Source: Rhodospirillaceae bacterium (lineage in GTDB: Bacteria > Pseudomonadota > Alphaproteobacteria > Reyranellales > Reyranellaceae). Taken from it: a stretch of 64,000 bases of DNA. The stretch spans positions 1 to 64,000 of the forward strand of contig WOUR01000004.1 of NCBI GenBank assembly GCA_009772935.1, read 5' to 3'. The first letter of the stretch is position 1; each line of letters starts with the position of its first letter. Made by a program: the position numbers and the translations under genes. Below, piece by piece: positions 16,942 through 25,109 of this stretch. Below the pieces are notes generated by a model that was not told the origin of the DNA, ran no database searches, and saw nothing but the letters and a program-made list of their open reading frames with translations.

Positions 16942-18111
16942 CTATGCGCGAAACGCCGGTCGGAGCGTCCAGACCATCGGCAAGGTGGTGAGCGCGACGC
17001 AGGAAACCGCGACGAGCGCCGTGGTGAGGCCGACCACATCGCCGAACAGGCCGAACAGCAACGGGCCCGTCGCACCGGCGACGGAGCCGCCGGTGTAGAA
17101 GACCGCGAAGGCCTTGGTGCGCCTCTCGGGGCTCACGAATTCGGGAATCGTGCCGTAGAGGACGGACGAGGTGCCGTTCAGCACCAATCCGACGATCGGC
17201 AGCAACAGCAATGCAAAGTCGATCGAGAGCGGCAGGGCCGCAAGGATGAGCAGGGTTGTGGCCGCTTCGGTCAGCAGCACCGACGGTACCACCCCCAGCT
17301 TCTGGCCGACCCAGCCCATCACCAGCTTGCCGGCAGCGCCGCCCGCGAACATCAGCGATAGGCCGAGGCCAATGGTCGGCAGGTCGGCGCCCTTGTCGCG
17401 CAGCAAGAACGGCAGGAAAATGAGGAAGCCGGTCCGCACCAGATCGTCGGCGATATGGATCGAGAAGAGCAGCCAGTAAGCCCAGGGCCGGTCCTGTCCG
17501 GCCACGGCCTTCGACGGTCCGGCCGTACCGTGGGTCACGATCGGTTTCAGGGAGGCCAGGATGATGCCGGTGCCGAGGACGGCGAGGGCGGCCATGACGA
17601 CCAGAGCCTGCTGCCACCCGAGCGAGGCGGCGATCAAGGCGAAGAGCGCCGGCAGCAGAACCTTGCCGACGTCGCCGCTGAAATTGTAGGTGCCGAGCGC
17701 CGTACGGGAACGCGAGCCGTGATAGGCGGCGGCGACGAGGCTGGAGCCGATCGGATGCTGCGTGCTGGCGCCCAGCCCCGCGAGGAGGAGGCCGGCAATT
17801 ACGCCGTACAAGGAGCCGCTCAGTCCCGCGAGGCAGTAGCCGGCGGCGATCAACATCGTTCCGATGGCCAGGATACGGACACCGCCGAATCGTTCGGCCA
17901 GGTGGCCCGACGGGATCTGGCCCGTGGCCATGGCGCCGGAATAGCAGGTCTTCAGTGCGCCGATGGCGCCGTAACTCAATCCGAACTGCGACTGCAGCAG
18001 CGGATAGAGGACGTTGAGCAGGTCGGTGAAGCCGTCGTGCAGGGCATGCGCACCGCCGCAGACCGTCAGAGTGCGGCGGGCGCTGGAGGGGCCTGAGACG
18101 GTGATTGTCAT
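16942..18111 (-). CDS. MFS transporter, fosmidomycin-resistance-like
   Basis: A 389-residue inner-membrane protein with about 12 hydrophobic helices. The N-terminal 'CGGAHALHDGFTDLLNVLYPLLQSQFGLSY' block, of which HDGFTDLLNVLYPLL is diagnostic, matches Fsr-type major facilitator proteins, as does 'STQHPIGSSLVAAAYHGSRS' between helices 4 and 5. Fsr proteins are drug/proton antiporters, but the clade also has uncharacterised members and the substrate here is unknown. The stop is 64 bases from the LysR start on the same strand, so transcription may continue into it. Confidence 0.88.
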   Translation of the reverse strand: MTITVSGPSSARRTLTVCGGAHALHDGFTDLLNVLYPLLQSQFGLSYGAIGALKTCYSGAMATGQIPSGHLAERFGGVRILAIGTMLIAAGYCLAGLSGSLYGVIAGLLLAGLGASTQHPIGSSLVAAAYHGSRSRTALGTYNFSGDVGKVLLPALFALIAASLGWQQALVVMAALAVLGTGIILASLKPIVTHGTAGPSKAVAGQDRPWAYWLLFSIHIADDLVRTGFLIFLPFLLRDKGADLPTIGLGLSLMFAGGAAGKLVMGWVGQKLGVVPSVLLTEAATTLLILAALPLSIDFALLLLPIVGLVLNGTSSVLYGTIPEFVSPERRTKAFAVFYTGGSVAGATGPLLFGLFGDVVGLTTALVAVSCVALTTLPMVWTLRPAFRA

Positions 18112-18126
18112 CTCACCGTCACATTA

Positions 18127-18600
18127 CTAGCGACCCGGTATCCGGTCGAACCAAAAGGCGGTCTGCTGCTGGAAATCCCGCTCGGCAAAGGCCGTATCCG
18201 CGATCATCGTCGGCTTGCCGTTGCGCGCGTATCGCACGCTCACCAGTCGCTTGAAGGCCGTATCGGCGGAATGCAGGGTCAGCACGTCGCCCTGGCGGCG
18301 CTGGAAGACGAACTCGTGATACTTGCGGATGTTCACCAGGTTCACGACGTAGCGGCCATCCGGGCCGTCGTCGGCCAGCTGACGCACCGGAATGTCACGG
18401 CCCTGGTTGGTGATGCCCATGAGCGCAAACGCCTCGGGCGCCGTCATGTTGTCCCGCCCGGTCCTTTGGATCAGCGCGACCAGACGGTCGCCGCGGGGCG
18501 AGAGCGTGTGCCTGGCTGTCGGGCCTGTGGCGCAGGCAACTAGCGGCAGGAGAGAGACCGAAAGCAGGAAGCCGCGACGAGTCGGTGCGAGGATGCTCAA
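18127..18600 (-). CDS. Small lipoprotein with twin-arginine-like signal, coupled to hisI
   Basis: A 157-residue exported protein that I cannot assign to a named family. The start is TTG 18600, overlapping the hisI TGA by two bases, with AAGGAAAAGG just upstream inside hisI. The signal (L)SILAPTRRGFLLSVSLLPLVAC contains both a T-R-R-G-F-L-L twin-arginine motif and a lipobox (L-V-A-C). Mature parts include 'MGITNQGRDIPVRQL', 'RYVVNLVNIRKYHEFVFQRR' and a C-terminal 'FWFDRIPGR'. It looks like a periplasmic protein anchored to a membrane. Placement behind hisI is translational coupling, not evidence of a histidine role. Confidence 0.75.
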   Translation of the reverse strand: MSILAPTRRGFLLSVSLLPLVACATGPTARHTLSPRGDRLVALIQRTGRDNMTAPEAFALMGITNQGRDIPVRQLADDGPDGRYVVNLVNIRKYHEFVFQRRQGDVLTLHSADTAFKRLVSVRYARNGKPTMIADTAFAERDFQQQTAFWFDRIPGR

Positions 18601-19019
18601 GCCTTTTCCTTCTCCATGTCGATCTCTATGGGGGCGATCTCCACCATCACGCCGCCGCGTACCGCGCGGAAGAAGCAGTTGTGGCGGCCGGTGTGGCAGG
18701 CGACGCCGGTCTGGTCGACCAGCGCCAGCAGCGTGTCGCCGTCGCAGTCGATACGCAACTCCACCAGGGTCTGGATGTGGCCGGACGTGTCGCCCTTGCG
18801 CCACGGGCCCTTGCGCGAGCGCGACCAGTAGCATGCGCGGCCCGTGCGCATCGTCTCGGCCACGGCGTCTCGATCCATCCAGGCCATCATGAGGACTTCG
18901 CCGGTGTCATACTGCTGGGCGATCGCCGGCACGAGGCCCTGCGCATCGAACTTGATGACGGCGAGGGCGGCGTCTATTTCGGCCTGTTGATAGGTCGTTG
19001 GGGACATCAATGTGCTCAT
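18597..19019 (-). CDS. hisI: Phosphoribosyl-AMP cyclohydrolase HisI
   Basis: A 140-residue, single-domain enzyme that opens the purine ring of phosphoribosyl-AMP in histidine synthesis. Conserved sites: 'GEVLMMAWMDRDAV', 'ACYWSRSRKGPWRKGDTSG', the magnesium/zinc motif D91-C92-D93-x-D95, and zinc ligands C108 and C115 in 'VACHTGRHNCFF'. It lies apart from other his genes and is divergent from a Zur-like Fur regulator. That matters because hisI paralogues in zinc regulons are known, and this may be one. Confidence 0.95.
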   Translation of the reverse strand: MSTLMSPTTYQQAEIDAALAVIKFDAQGLVPAIAQQYDTGEVLMMAWMDRDAVAETMRTGRACYWSRSRKGPWRKGDTSGHIQTLVELRIDCDGDTLLALVDQTGVACHTGRHNCFFRAVRGGVMVEIAPIEIDMEKEKA

Positions 19020-19029
19020 GGGGCGAGCC

Positions 19030-19064
19030 TTGGCCTCCGGAAGGAACGGCGCGTATAATCGCCG
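19030..19064 (+). promoter_or_regulatory. Sigma70-type promoter of the Fur-family gene, with overlapping inverted repeat
   Basis: A perfect TATAAT at 19054-19059 lies 18 bases after TTGGCC (19030-19035), upstream of the GTG start at 19092. The inverted repeat CGGCG (19047-19051) / CGCCG (19060-19064) brackets the -10 element. It is a candidate site for autoregulation but does not match the AT-rich Zur box known from other alphaproteobacteria. Confidence 0.5.
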
Positions 19065-19091
19065 CCTCCTCGGTTGGCAAATCGGAGTCCC

Positions 19092-19580
19092 GTGAAGAAA
19101 CCGGCCAAAGCGGCGCCCACCGGGCATGCCCACGATCATGAGCACTGTGTCGAGGACGCCATCGCCGCGGCCGAGAAATTGTGCGCCGCCAAGGACCTCC
19201 GTTTCACGCCGCTGCGCCGCCGGGTGCTGGAACTCGTCTGGTCGAGCCACAAGCCGGTCGGCGCCTATGCGTTGCTGGACAGCCTGCGCAACGAGGATCT
19301 CGGGTCGGCACCGCCCACGGTCTACCGCGCGCTCGACTTCCTGATCGAGAACGGCCTGATCCACCGCATCGAGCGCATGAACGCGTTCGTCGGCTGCAGC
19401 CATCCGGGTGAGGCCCATCGCGGCTTCTTCCTGATCTGCAGCGAGTGCGGCAATGCGGAGGAGATCGAGGGCGACGGCCTGGCCGACGCCATCACTACCA
19501 GCGCCACCCGCCGCGGCTTCACCGCGCGCGACATGACCCTGGAAGTGACCGGTATCTGCGGGGAGTGCCGGGGCGGCTGA
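19092..19580 (+). CDS. Fur family metal-responsive repressor (Zur-like)
   Basis: A 162-residue regulator. The start GTG 19092 is favoured by CGGAG six bases upstream; a TTG at 19074 lacks one. The N-terminus is histidine-rich (GHAHDHEHC, residues 11-19). The winged helix is at about 36-95 ('FTPLRRRVLELVW', 'PPTVYRALDFLIENGLIHRI'). The C-terminal domain has two CxxC pairs, C116-C119 and C156-C159, the structural zinc site of Fur/Zur proteins. Lack of a DtxR or HHDHxxC-type Fur signature and the divergent zinc enzyme hisI favour Zur, but this is inference. Confidence 0.85.
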   Translation: MKKPAKAAPTGHAHDHEHCVEDAIAAAEKLCAAKDLRFTPLRRRVLELVWSSHKPVGAYALLDSLRNEDLGSAPPTVYRALDFLIENGLIHRIERMNAFVGCSHPGEAHRGFFLICSECGNAEEIEGDGLADAITTSATRRGFTARDMTLEVTGICGECRGG

Positions 19581-19653
19581 TTGCCTCGGCACGAATAAAG
19601 CCTCGATGCGCATCCCAGTTCTAAAAGCGGGATCGTCTCTCGAGGTGCGCAGA

Positions 19654-20847
19654 TCAGAAGTGCCACGCCCCTCGCAGCCCCAGGCCTTGGCTGAGGAACG
19701 ACTCGCCTCCCGCCAGTTTGTACTCCATTCTCATTTCCAGCCCCTTGTCCTGGTAGAGCTGTAACCCGGCTTCCACCATGCCGAGCACCGGCGGGCTTAC
19801 GAATACGGCAGGGGCGCCCCCGGCCACCGCCAGCGGCCCGGTGAAGCTGAACGTCATTGTGAGATTGTTGTCGGGGAGTATCGCGGCGCCCCCGACCAGA
19901 TAGGCGCGGAGAATCGTCTCGCGGCCCAGCAGCACGCCCATCGGCACGCGGCCGCCCAACTCGATCGCCGGCGCGATGGCGAAGCTCGTCTTGGTGACGC
20001 CATAAACCGCAATACCAGTCGAACTCGGGCCGTATTCCTGCAATCCGCCTGTACTCGCGCGATAAACGTCGAGGTCGATCCGTGGCCTTATGTACCAGCC
20101 ATCGAATGCGGCATCATAGGCCGCCCTCAGTCTCAACCCGCCGCGAAACACGGCGAGGTCGCTCTGCATTGTGCCGGCCCCGGGCGCGGGCCGTGACATG
20201 TGAATGGCGCTGGTGGTGGCCATCACCGCGCCGGCCAGAAGCCACGGACCCTCGACGTGCTTCAGCGCAATGCTGGCGCTAAAATTCTGCCCGAGGCTCG
20301 CCGCCCCACCCTGTTGCATCCAGGTAGAGCCGCCGCCGAGTGAGCCGCCGAGAAACCAGCCCGACGCAATCTCCCGCTGCCCGCCGAGGCTGAAACCCGC
20401 ACCTTCAGTCGTGACGCCAAACTCCGTGGTGCGCTGTCCCGTGGCCCTGGCCCAAGCGCAGCTGTCCTCCCCAAGTCGCGTGCCGCCGCCCTCGAAGATG
20501 GGACAGCTCAGCGCGGCTGAAAGCGGAGAGCTCATGCCTCCCAAGACGGAAGCCGTGTTGTTGATTTCCGTGCTGACCGACGCGAGCATCGTGCTGAGCT
20601 CGCTGGTGGCGGACATGATCTCGCTCTGGACGAGGCGGGCCTCGGCCGTGCTGAGCAGCAGCGCCGACTGCAGCGCTTCAACGCGGGCGAGCGTAACCTG
20701 CACGAGGAACTCCGAGACGGAGCTCAGGGTAGTGAGGATGTTGCCAACCTTCCTCGCCGGGTCGGCCGACTGACTCCATGCTGCCATGGGTGGGCAAAAA
20801 AATGCCACGGCTAAGCCGATACCCACGGCGGCAGTCCTTCTTCTCAC
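19654..20847 (-). CDS. Autotransporter-type outer-membrane beta-barrel protein with a helical N-domain
   Basis: A 397-residue exported protein. A signal peptide (about residues 1-26, ending AAWSQS) precedes a helical, probably coiled-coil stretch at about 30-105 (VGNILTTLSSVSEFLVQVTL, 'TSELSTMLASVSTEINNTASVL'). From about 115 to the end it has alternating strand patterns typical of an autotransporter beta-barrel and the sequence ends in phenylalanine (WHF), the usual BAM-recognition end. There is no long passenger domain; the helical part may instead fill or extend the barrel. The closest named family would be autotransporter barrel-domain proteins. Substrate and role are unknown. Confidence 0.75.
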   Translation of the reverse strand: MRRRTAAVGIGLAVAFFCPPMAAWSQSADPARKVGNILTTLSSVSEFLVQVTLARVEALQSALLLSTAEARLVQSEIMSATSELSTMLASVSTEINNTASVLGGMSSPLSAALSCPIFEGGGTRLGEDSCAWARATGQRTTEFGVTTEGAGFSLGGQREIASGWFLGGSLGGGSTWMQQGGAASLGQNFSASIALKHVEGPWLLAGAVMATTSAIHMSRPAPGAGTMQSDLAVFRGGLRLRAAYDAAFDGWYIRPRIDLDVYRASTGGLQEYGPSSTGIAVYGVTKTSFAIAPAIELGGRVPMGVLLGRETILRAYLVGGAAILPDNNLTMTFSFTGPLAVAGGAPAVFVSPPVLGMVEAGLQLYQDKGLEMRMEYKLAGGESFLSQGLGLRGAWHF

Positions 20848-20909
20848 TTCAGCTCCGCCTGAATTGAAGTCGATCCCAGACTATACGTCCCGTCCCCGAT
20901 CAGGCTTAC

Positions 20910-22106
20910 TCAGGCGTTGTGCGCCCGGTTGAGGCGCTCGAAGCCCTCGGCCAGGTCGGTCTTCAGGTCCTCGACATCTTCCAGGCCGATATGGACGCGC
21001 AGCAGCTGCTTGCCCTCGGGCCACGGCACGGCGGTGCGGTACTGGTCGGGATGGGCCGGGATCATCAGGCTCTCGTAGCCGCCCCAGCTCGCGCCCATGC
21101 CGAAGATGTCCATGCCGTCGAGCATGGCCGCCACCGCGGGGCGCTTGATGCCGTCGCGCAGCGTGAACGAGAACAGGCCCGACGAGCCCTGGAACTGCTT
21201 CTTCCAATTCTCGTGGCCGGGGCAGTCGGGCAGGGCGGGGTGCAGCACCTTGTCGACCTCGGGGCGGGTCTTCAGCCAGTTGGCGATCTCGAGGCCGCTC
21301 TTTTCGTGATGGCGCAGGCGCACGCCCATGGTGCGCAGGCCGCGCAGCGCGAGGTAGCAATCGTCGGGCGCGGCGTGGAAGCCGAAGGACTGGCAGGCGG
21401 TCTTCGCCGTCTCGAACATCTCGCGCGTAGCGCAGGAGATGATGCCCATCATCGCATCCGAATGGCCGACGATGTACTTGGTGCCGGCGTGGATGGAGAT
21501 GTCGCAGCCATGGTCGAACGGCTTGAAGTAGAGCGGCGTCGCCCAGGTATTGTCGATCATCACCGTCGCGCCGGCCTTCTTGGCGACGGCGGCCATGCCG
21601 TCGACGTCCTGGACCTCGAAGGTCTGCGAGCCCGGCGCCTCGAGATAGAGGACCTTGGTGTTCGGCCGCATCAGCTTGGCGATGCCCTCGGCGCCGATCA
21701 TCGGGTCGAAGTAGGTGGTCTCGACGCCGAAGCCCTTGAGCGTGGTGTTGGCGAAGCGGCGGGCCGGGCCATAGGCATTGTCGGTCACCAGCATGTGGTC
21801 GCCGGTCTTGAGGAAGCCCACGATCGCGCCGGTGACGGCGGCCAGGCCCGACTGCACGGCGATCGAACGGTGCGCGCCCTCGATGGCGGCGACGGCGTCT
21901 TCCAGCGCCTTCTGCGTCGGCGTGCCGTTGCGGCCGTAGCCGAAGCCCTCGAACGGAATGCGGTTCTCGAACTTGTCCATGGTCGGCGAGAGGATCGTCG
22001 ACGCGTGGTAGACGGGCGGGTTTACGATGCCGAAATTGTTGTCCGGGTCGCGGCCCGAGACGGCCAAAACGGTGTCGGGGCGGGTATAAGTTTTCTTAGA
22101 GGTCAT
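20910..22106 (-). CDS. metC: Cystathionine beta-lyase MetC
   Basis: A 398-residue PLP enzyme of the gamma family that cleaves cystathionine to homocysteine, pyruvate and ammonia. Landmarks: 'YGRNGTPTQKALEDAVAAIEG' (57-77, part YGRNGTPTQKALED), 'SGLAAVTGAI', 'VLYLEAPGSQTFEVQDV', 'MIDNTWATPLYFKP' and the PLP lysine K210 in 'SIHAGTKYIVGHSDAMMG'. The length is that of alphaproteobacterial MetC. It is the last gene of a minus-strand set that starts with cysK. Confidence 0.93.
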   Translation of the reverse strand: MTSKKTYTRPDTVLAVSGRDPDNNFGIVNPPVYHASTILSPTMDKFENRIPFEGFGYGRNGTPTQKALEDAVAAIEGAHRSIAVQSGLAAVTGAIVGFLKTGDHMLVTDNAYGPARRFANTTLKGFGVETTYFDPMIGAEGIAKLMRPNTKVLYLEAPGSQTFEVQDVDGMAAVAKKAGATVMIDNTWATPLYFKPFDHGCDISIHAGTKYIVGHSDAMMGIISCATREMFETAKTACQSFGFHAAPDDCYLALRGLRTMGVRLRHHEKSGLEIANWLKTRPEVDKVLHPALPDCPGHENWKKQFQGSSGLFSFTLRDGIKRPAVAAMLDGMDIFGMGASWGGYESLMIPAHPDQYRTAVPWPEGKQLLRVHIGLEDVEDLKTDLAEGFERLNRAHNA

Positions 22107-22175
22107 GAATCAACTATGGCACAGGCTTCGCGCCGGCGGCCAGCCTTAGACCTTCGGCAGCATCGTGATTGCCGG

Positions 22176-22598
22176 TTACTCGGGCGCGAAGGATTGAAGC
22201 CGGGGTTCACCAAGAATGTCGGCGTGGCCGCCAACCCTGGGCTCCCACAAGGTCACGTCGGCACTCACCTTTCCGTCCTTGGCGAACACGATGATCTCAC
22301 ACCATCGATAGTCGCCGAAAGGCATGAGAACCCGGTCGTCCGGATAGAGCGACGCACCGCGAAAGGGTCCCAGCCGATCTCGCCCGACCGCCTCACGTGC
22401 CCTGGGATCGGCAATGAGGGTCCGACGCTCAGCTCCGGGGCGATTGATCGACAGAATCCGCATCGCGCTGAAGAAGACGTTCACACCATCTGCGCTGCGC
22501 TCCACGCGATCGATCGTGCACAAGTTGGCGGCAACGCCTGGGCCGCTTGTTGAAACGAGTGCGGTCAGACCAGCGAGAATCCGGCCGCCGATGCGCAT
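22176..22598 (-). CDS. Exported hypothetical protein
   Basis: A 140-residue protein with an N-terminal hydrophobic signal (ILAGLTALVSTSGPGVAANL, cut probably after GVAA). The mature part has one pair of cysteines (NLCTIDR and RWCEIIVF) that could form a disulfide, and no family I recognise. It sits 6 bases after sseA in the same direction and so is likely part of the sulfur-gene operon, but nothing in its sequence points to sulfur chemistry. Confidence 0.65.
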   Translation of the reverse strand: MRIGGRILAGLTALVSTSGPGVAANLCTIDRVERSADGVNVFFSAMRILSINRPGAERRTLIADPRAREAVGRDRLGPFRGASLYPDDRVLMPFGDYRWCEIIVFAKDGKVSADVTLWEPRVGGHADILGEPRLQSFAPE

Positions 22599-22604
22599 GC
22601 GGAA

Positions 22605-23462
22605 CTAGGGACCGGTGACGATCGGCGTATCGGCGCGGCCACCCCATTCGGTCCATGAGCCGTCGTAGACTGCGGCTTCGGGCGCGCCCGTGAGATAGAG
22701 GCCGAGCGCCACGACACAGGCAGTGACCCCCGAACCGCAGCTCGCCGTCACCTTCTTCGAGGGATCGATGCCGGAGGCGGCGATGCGGGCGGCGAGCTTG
22801 TCGGCCGGCAGCATCGTGCCGGTCGCGGGATCGAGCAGCTCGTTGTACGGCAGGTTGAAGGCGCCCGGCATGTGGCCGCCGCGCAGGCCGACCCGCGGCT
22901 CCGGCGCCTCGCCGCGGAAGCGGGCGGCGGCACGGGCATCGACGATCTGCTCGCGCTTGCTTTCGATGAGGCCCAGTACGTCGTCCACTGAGCGGACCAG
23001 TGCATTGTTCAGGCGCGACGTGAAGTGGCGTTCGCGCGGCGGCGTCGGATCGTCTGTGACCGGCCGGCCCTCGCTCATCCATTTCGGCAGGCCGCCGTTC
23101 AGGACCGACACGTCCTTGTAGCCCATGGCGCGGAACATCCACCATACGCGGCAGGCGCCCGTCATCGGCGTGGTGTCGTAGATCACGATCTTGTTGCCGT
23201 CCCCCAGGCCCAGCTTGCGGACGCGGGCGGAAAACTTCTCCGGCGGCGGCAGCATGTGCGGCAGCGGGCTGGTCGTGTCGGCGATCTCGTCGATGTCGAA
23301 GAACACGGCGCCGGGAATATGCTGATTCACGAACTCGGCCTTGGGGTCGCGCTTCTGGGCCGGCAGGTAGAACGAGCCGTCGACCACGCGCACGTCGGGC
23401 GCATCGAGTCGGGCGGCGAGCCAGTCGGTGCTGACGAGGGCGTCGGGCCTTGCGTAGTCCAT
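22605..23462 (-). CDS. sseA: 3-mercaptopyruvate sulfurtransferase SseA
   Basis: A 285-residue two-rhodanese-domain enzyme moving sulfur from 3-mercaptopyruvate to thiol acceptors. The N-terminal inactive rhodanese domain spans about 8-135 ('VVDGSFYLPAQKRDPKAEF', 'HIPGAVFFDIDEIADTTSPLPHM'). The C-terminal domain has the active loop CGSGVTA with C242. The CG-S/T-G-V-T loop separates mercaptopyruvate sulfurtransferases from thiosulfate ones. ATG 23462 has AGGAGA seven bases upstream. It follows alaX by 11 bases. Confidence 0.93.
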   Translation of the reverse strand: MDYARPDALVSTDWLAARLDAPDVRVVDGSFYLPAQKRDPKAEFVNQHIPGAVFFDIDEIADTTSPLPHMLPPPEKFSARVRKLGLGDGNKIVIYDTTPMTGACRVWWMFRAMGYKDVSVLNGGLPKWMSEGRPVTDDPTPPRERHFTSRLNNALVRSVDDVLGLIESKREQIVDARAAARFRGEAPEPRVGLRGGHMPGAFNLPYNELLDPATGTMLPADKLAARIAASGIDPSKKVTASCGSGVTACVVALGLYLTGAPEAAVYDGSWTEWGGRADTPIVTGP

Positions 23463-23473
23463 TGTAATTTCTC

Positions 23474-24175
23474 CTAAGCCAGCGCGATGATGAAGCGCCG
23501 GTTCATCTTTCCCTTGTTCTCGATCTTGATGCATTCGACGCGGCCGATCTCGCCGCTGCGGGCGACGTGCGTGCCGCCGCAGGCCTGCAGATCGATGCCT
23601 TCGATCGACAGGAGGCGGACGCGGCCGGCGCCCATCGGCGGCCGCACGCTCATCGTCTTCACGAGTTCAGGGCGGGACGTCAGCTCCTCGTCGGTGACCC
23701 ATTGCTGCGTCACGGGACGGTCGAGCGCGATCAGCTTGTTGACCTCCTCGGTCACCCATTCCTTGGTCGGGATTTCACCCTCGAGGTTGAAATCGAGGCG
23801 GCTCTTGTCGACGCCGACCTGGCCGCCGGTGACGTTGCCCTTGATGACGGCCGACATCACGTGCAGCGCAGTGTGCATGCGCATGTGCAGGTGGCGACGC
23901 TCCCAGTCCAGCATCGTGTGGACCTTCGTTCCGACTTCGGGCCTCGGCGCATCGGGCACCAGCACATGCAGCACTTCGCCGCCATCGGCCTTCACCGAGT
24001 CCACGATCCGGGCCTCGCCGCCGTCCCAGCGCAAGAGTCCGGTGTCGCCGGGTTGGCCGCCGCCGGTGGGATAGAAGATCGAGCGGTCCAGCCGGACGCC
24101 GCGCTCCTCGACGGCGGTCACGGTGGCGTCGGTTTCCTTGATGTAGGCGTCCTGCCTGAAGAGTTCTTCGACCAT
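23474..24175 (-). CDS. Alanyl-tRNA editing protein AlaX
   Basis: A 233-residue stand-alone editing domain that hydrolyses mischarged Ser- or Gly-tRNA(Ala). The N-terminal barrel has 'SIFYPTGGGQPGDTG' at 32-46. The zinc site is H101-x3-H105 in 'HMRMHTALHVMSAV' with C199 and H203 in 'QACGGTHVARSGEIG'. It ends with 'RVECIKIENKGKMNRRFIIAL', as in AlaX-M type proteins. Nine bases separate it from rbsK upstream and 11 from sseA downstream. Confidence 0.92.
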   Translation of the reverse strand: MVEELFRQDAYIKETDATVTAVEERGVRLDRSIFYPTGGGQPGDTGLLRWDGGEARIVDSVKADGGEVLHVLVPDAPRPEVGTKVHTMLDWERRHLHMRMHTALHVMSAVIKGNVTGGQVGVDKSRLDFNLEGEIPTKEWVTEEVNKLIALDRPVTQQWVTDEELTSRPELVKTMSVRPPMGAGRVRLLSIEGIDLQACGGTHVARSGEIGRVECIKIENKGKMNRRFIIALA

Positions 24176-24184
24176 GACCGGGAT

Positions 24185-25099
24185 TTAGGCTTTCGCCAGA
24201 CGCGCCGCAACTTCCGCGCCTGTTGGCATGGCAGGTGCAGCGCCAAGATATTCGACGGAGCAGGAGGCGGCGACGCAGGCGAAGCGTGCGGCCTCCGCCG
24301 GCGTCAGGCCAGCGGCGAGACGCGAGGCGAGGGCGCCCACGAAGCAGTCGCCCGCGCCCGTCGTATCGACGACCGTCGTCTGGAAGGCGGGAATGGTATC
24401 GACACCCGTTGCCGTCACGACGACCGCGCCGCGCGCGCCGAGGGTGGCGATGACGGCCCGCGCACCGCGTTCACGCAGGGCATTGCAGGCAGCGACGACG
24501 CTGTCCGTGGAGCTGGAAGAGTCGAGACTGGCACCGGTCACCTGCGACAGCTCGATTTCGTTCAGTACGGCGACGTCCACCGATTGCAGCAGTTCCGGCG
24601 GATGTTCCGTGTACGGCGCGAGGTTGAGGACGGTGCGGGCGCCCGCCGCGTGCGCACGCGCGAGAATCTCCCGGGTCGCGGCGAGCGGGGTCTCGAATTG
24701 CGTCACCCACACTTCGTCGGGGCGGGGCTCGTCGTGAAGCATCGAAGCCGCGAAATGCATGTTGGCGCCCGAGGCGACAGTGATCGAATTGTCGCCTTCC
24801 GCCACCTGGATCAGCGCCACCCCGGTCGCGGGACCGTCGAGTTCAGTGACGCCCGTGCTGTCCACGTCGTTGTCGGCCAGAAAGCCGCGCAGGCTGTTGG
24901 CGAAGGCGTCGTTGCCGACCGCGCCGACCATCGCGGTGGGCGTGCCGAGGCGGGCCGAGGCGATCGCCTGGTTGAGGCCCTTGCCGCCCGGCAGGAACGA
25001 AACCTCGGCCCCCAGGATCGTCTCGCCGGGCGCGGGCCGTCGCGCGCTCTGCACGACGACATCCATGTTCAGGCTGCCGCAGACGACGACCCGGCTCAT
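24185..25099 (-). CDS. rbsK: Ribokinase (PfkB family carbohydrate kinase)
   Basis: A 304-residue PfkB sugar kinase. It starts MSRVVVCGSLNMDVVV and has 'LPGGKGLNQAIASARLG', typical of ribokinases (G-G-K-G-x-N-x-A). The catalytic and anion-hole motif is DTTGAGDCFVGALASRLA near residues 250-267. Ribokinase fits best on the G-G-K-G-x-N-Q motif, although related nucleoside kinases cannot be excluded. It is embedded between cysK and alaX with gaps of about 10 bases, an odd place for sugar metabolism. Confidence 0.85.
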   Translation of the reverse strand: MSRVVVCGSLNMDVVVQSARRPAPGETILGAEVSFLPGGKGLNQAIASARLGTPTAMVGAVGNDAFANSLRGFLADNDVDSTGVTELDGPATGVALIQVAEGDNSITVASGANMHFAASMLHDEPRPDEVWVTQFETPLAATREILARAHAAGARTVLNLAPYTEHPPELLQSVDVAVLNEIELSQVTGASLDSSSSTDSVVAACNALRERGARAVIATLGARGAVVVTATGVDTIPAFQTTVVDTTGAGDCFVGALASRLAAGLTPAEAARFACVAASCSVEYLGAAPAMPTGAEVAARLAKA

Positions 25100-25109
25100 C
25101 GCGGCGAGC

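Noticed and set aside
19592-19642. Imperfect palindrome between the Fur gene and the barrel gene
   Set aside because: CCTCGA/TCGAGG and GCATCCC/GGGAT arms are separated and there is no T-tract, so it is not called a terminator.
22107-22175. SAM riboswitch upstream of metC
   Set aside because: I looked for SAM-II or SAM-I conserved cores in the 69 bases upstream of metC and found none.
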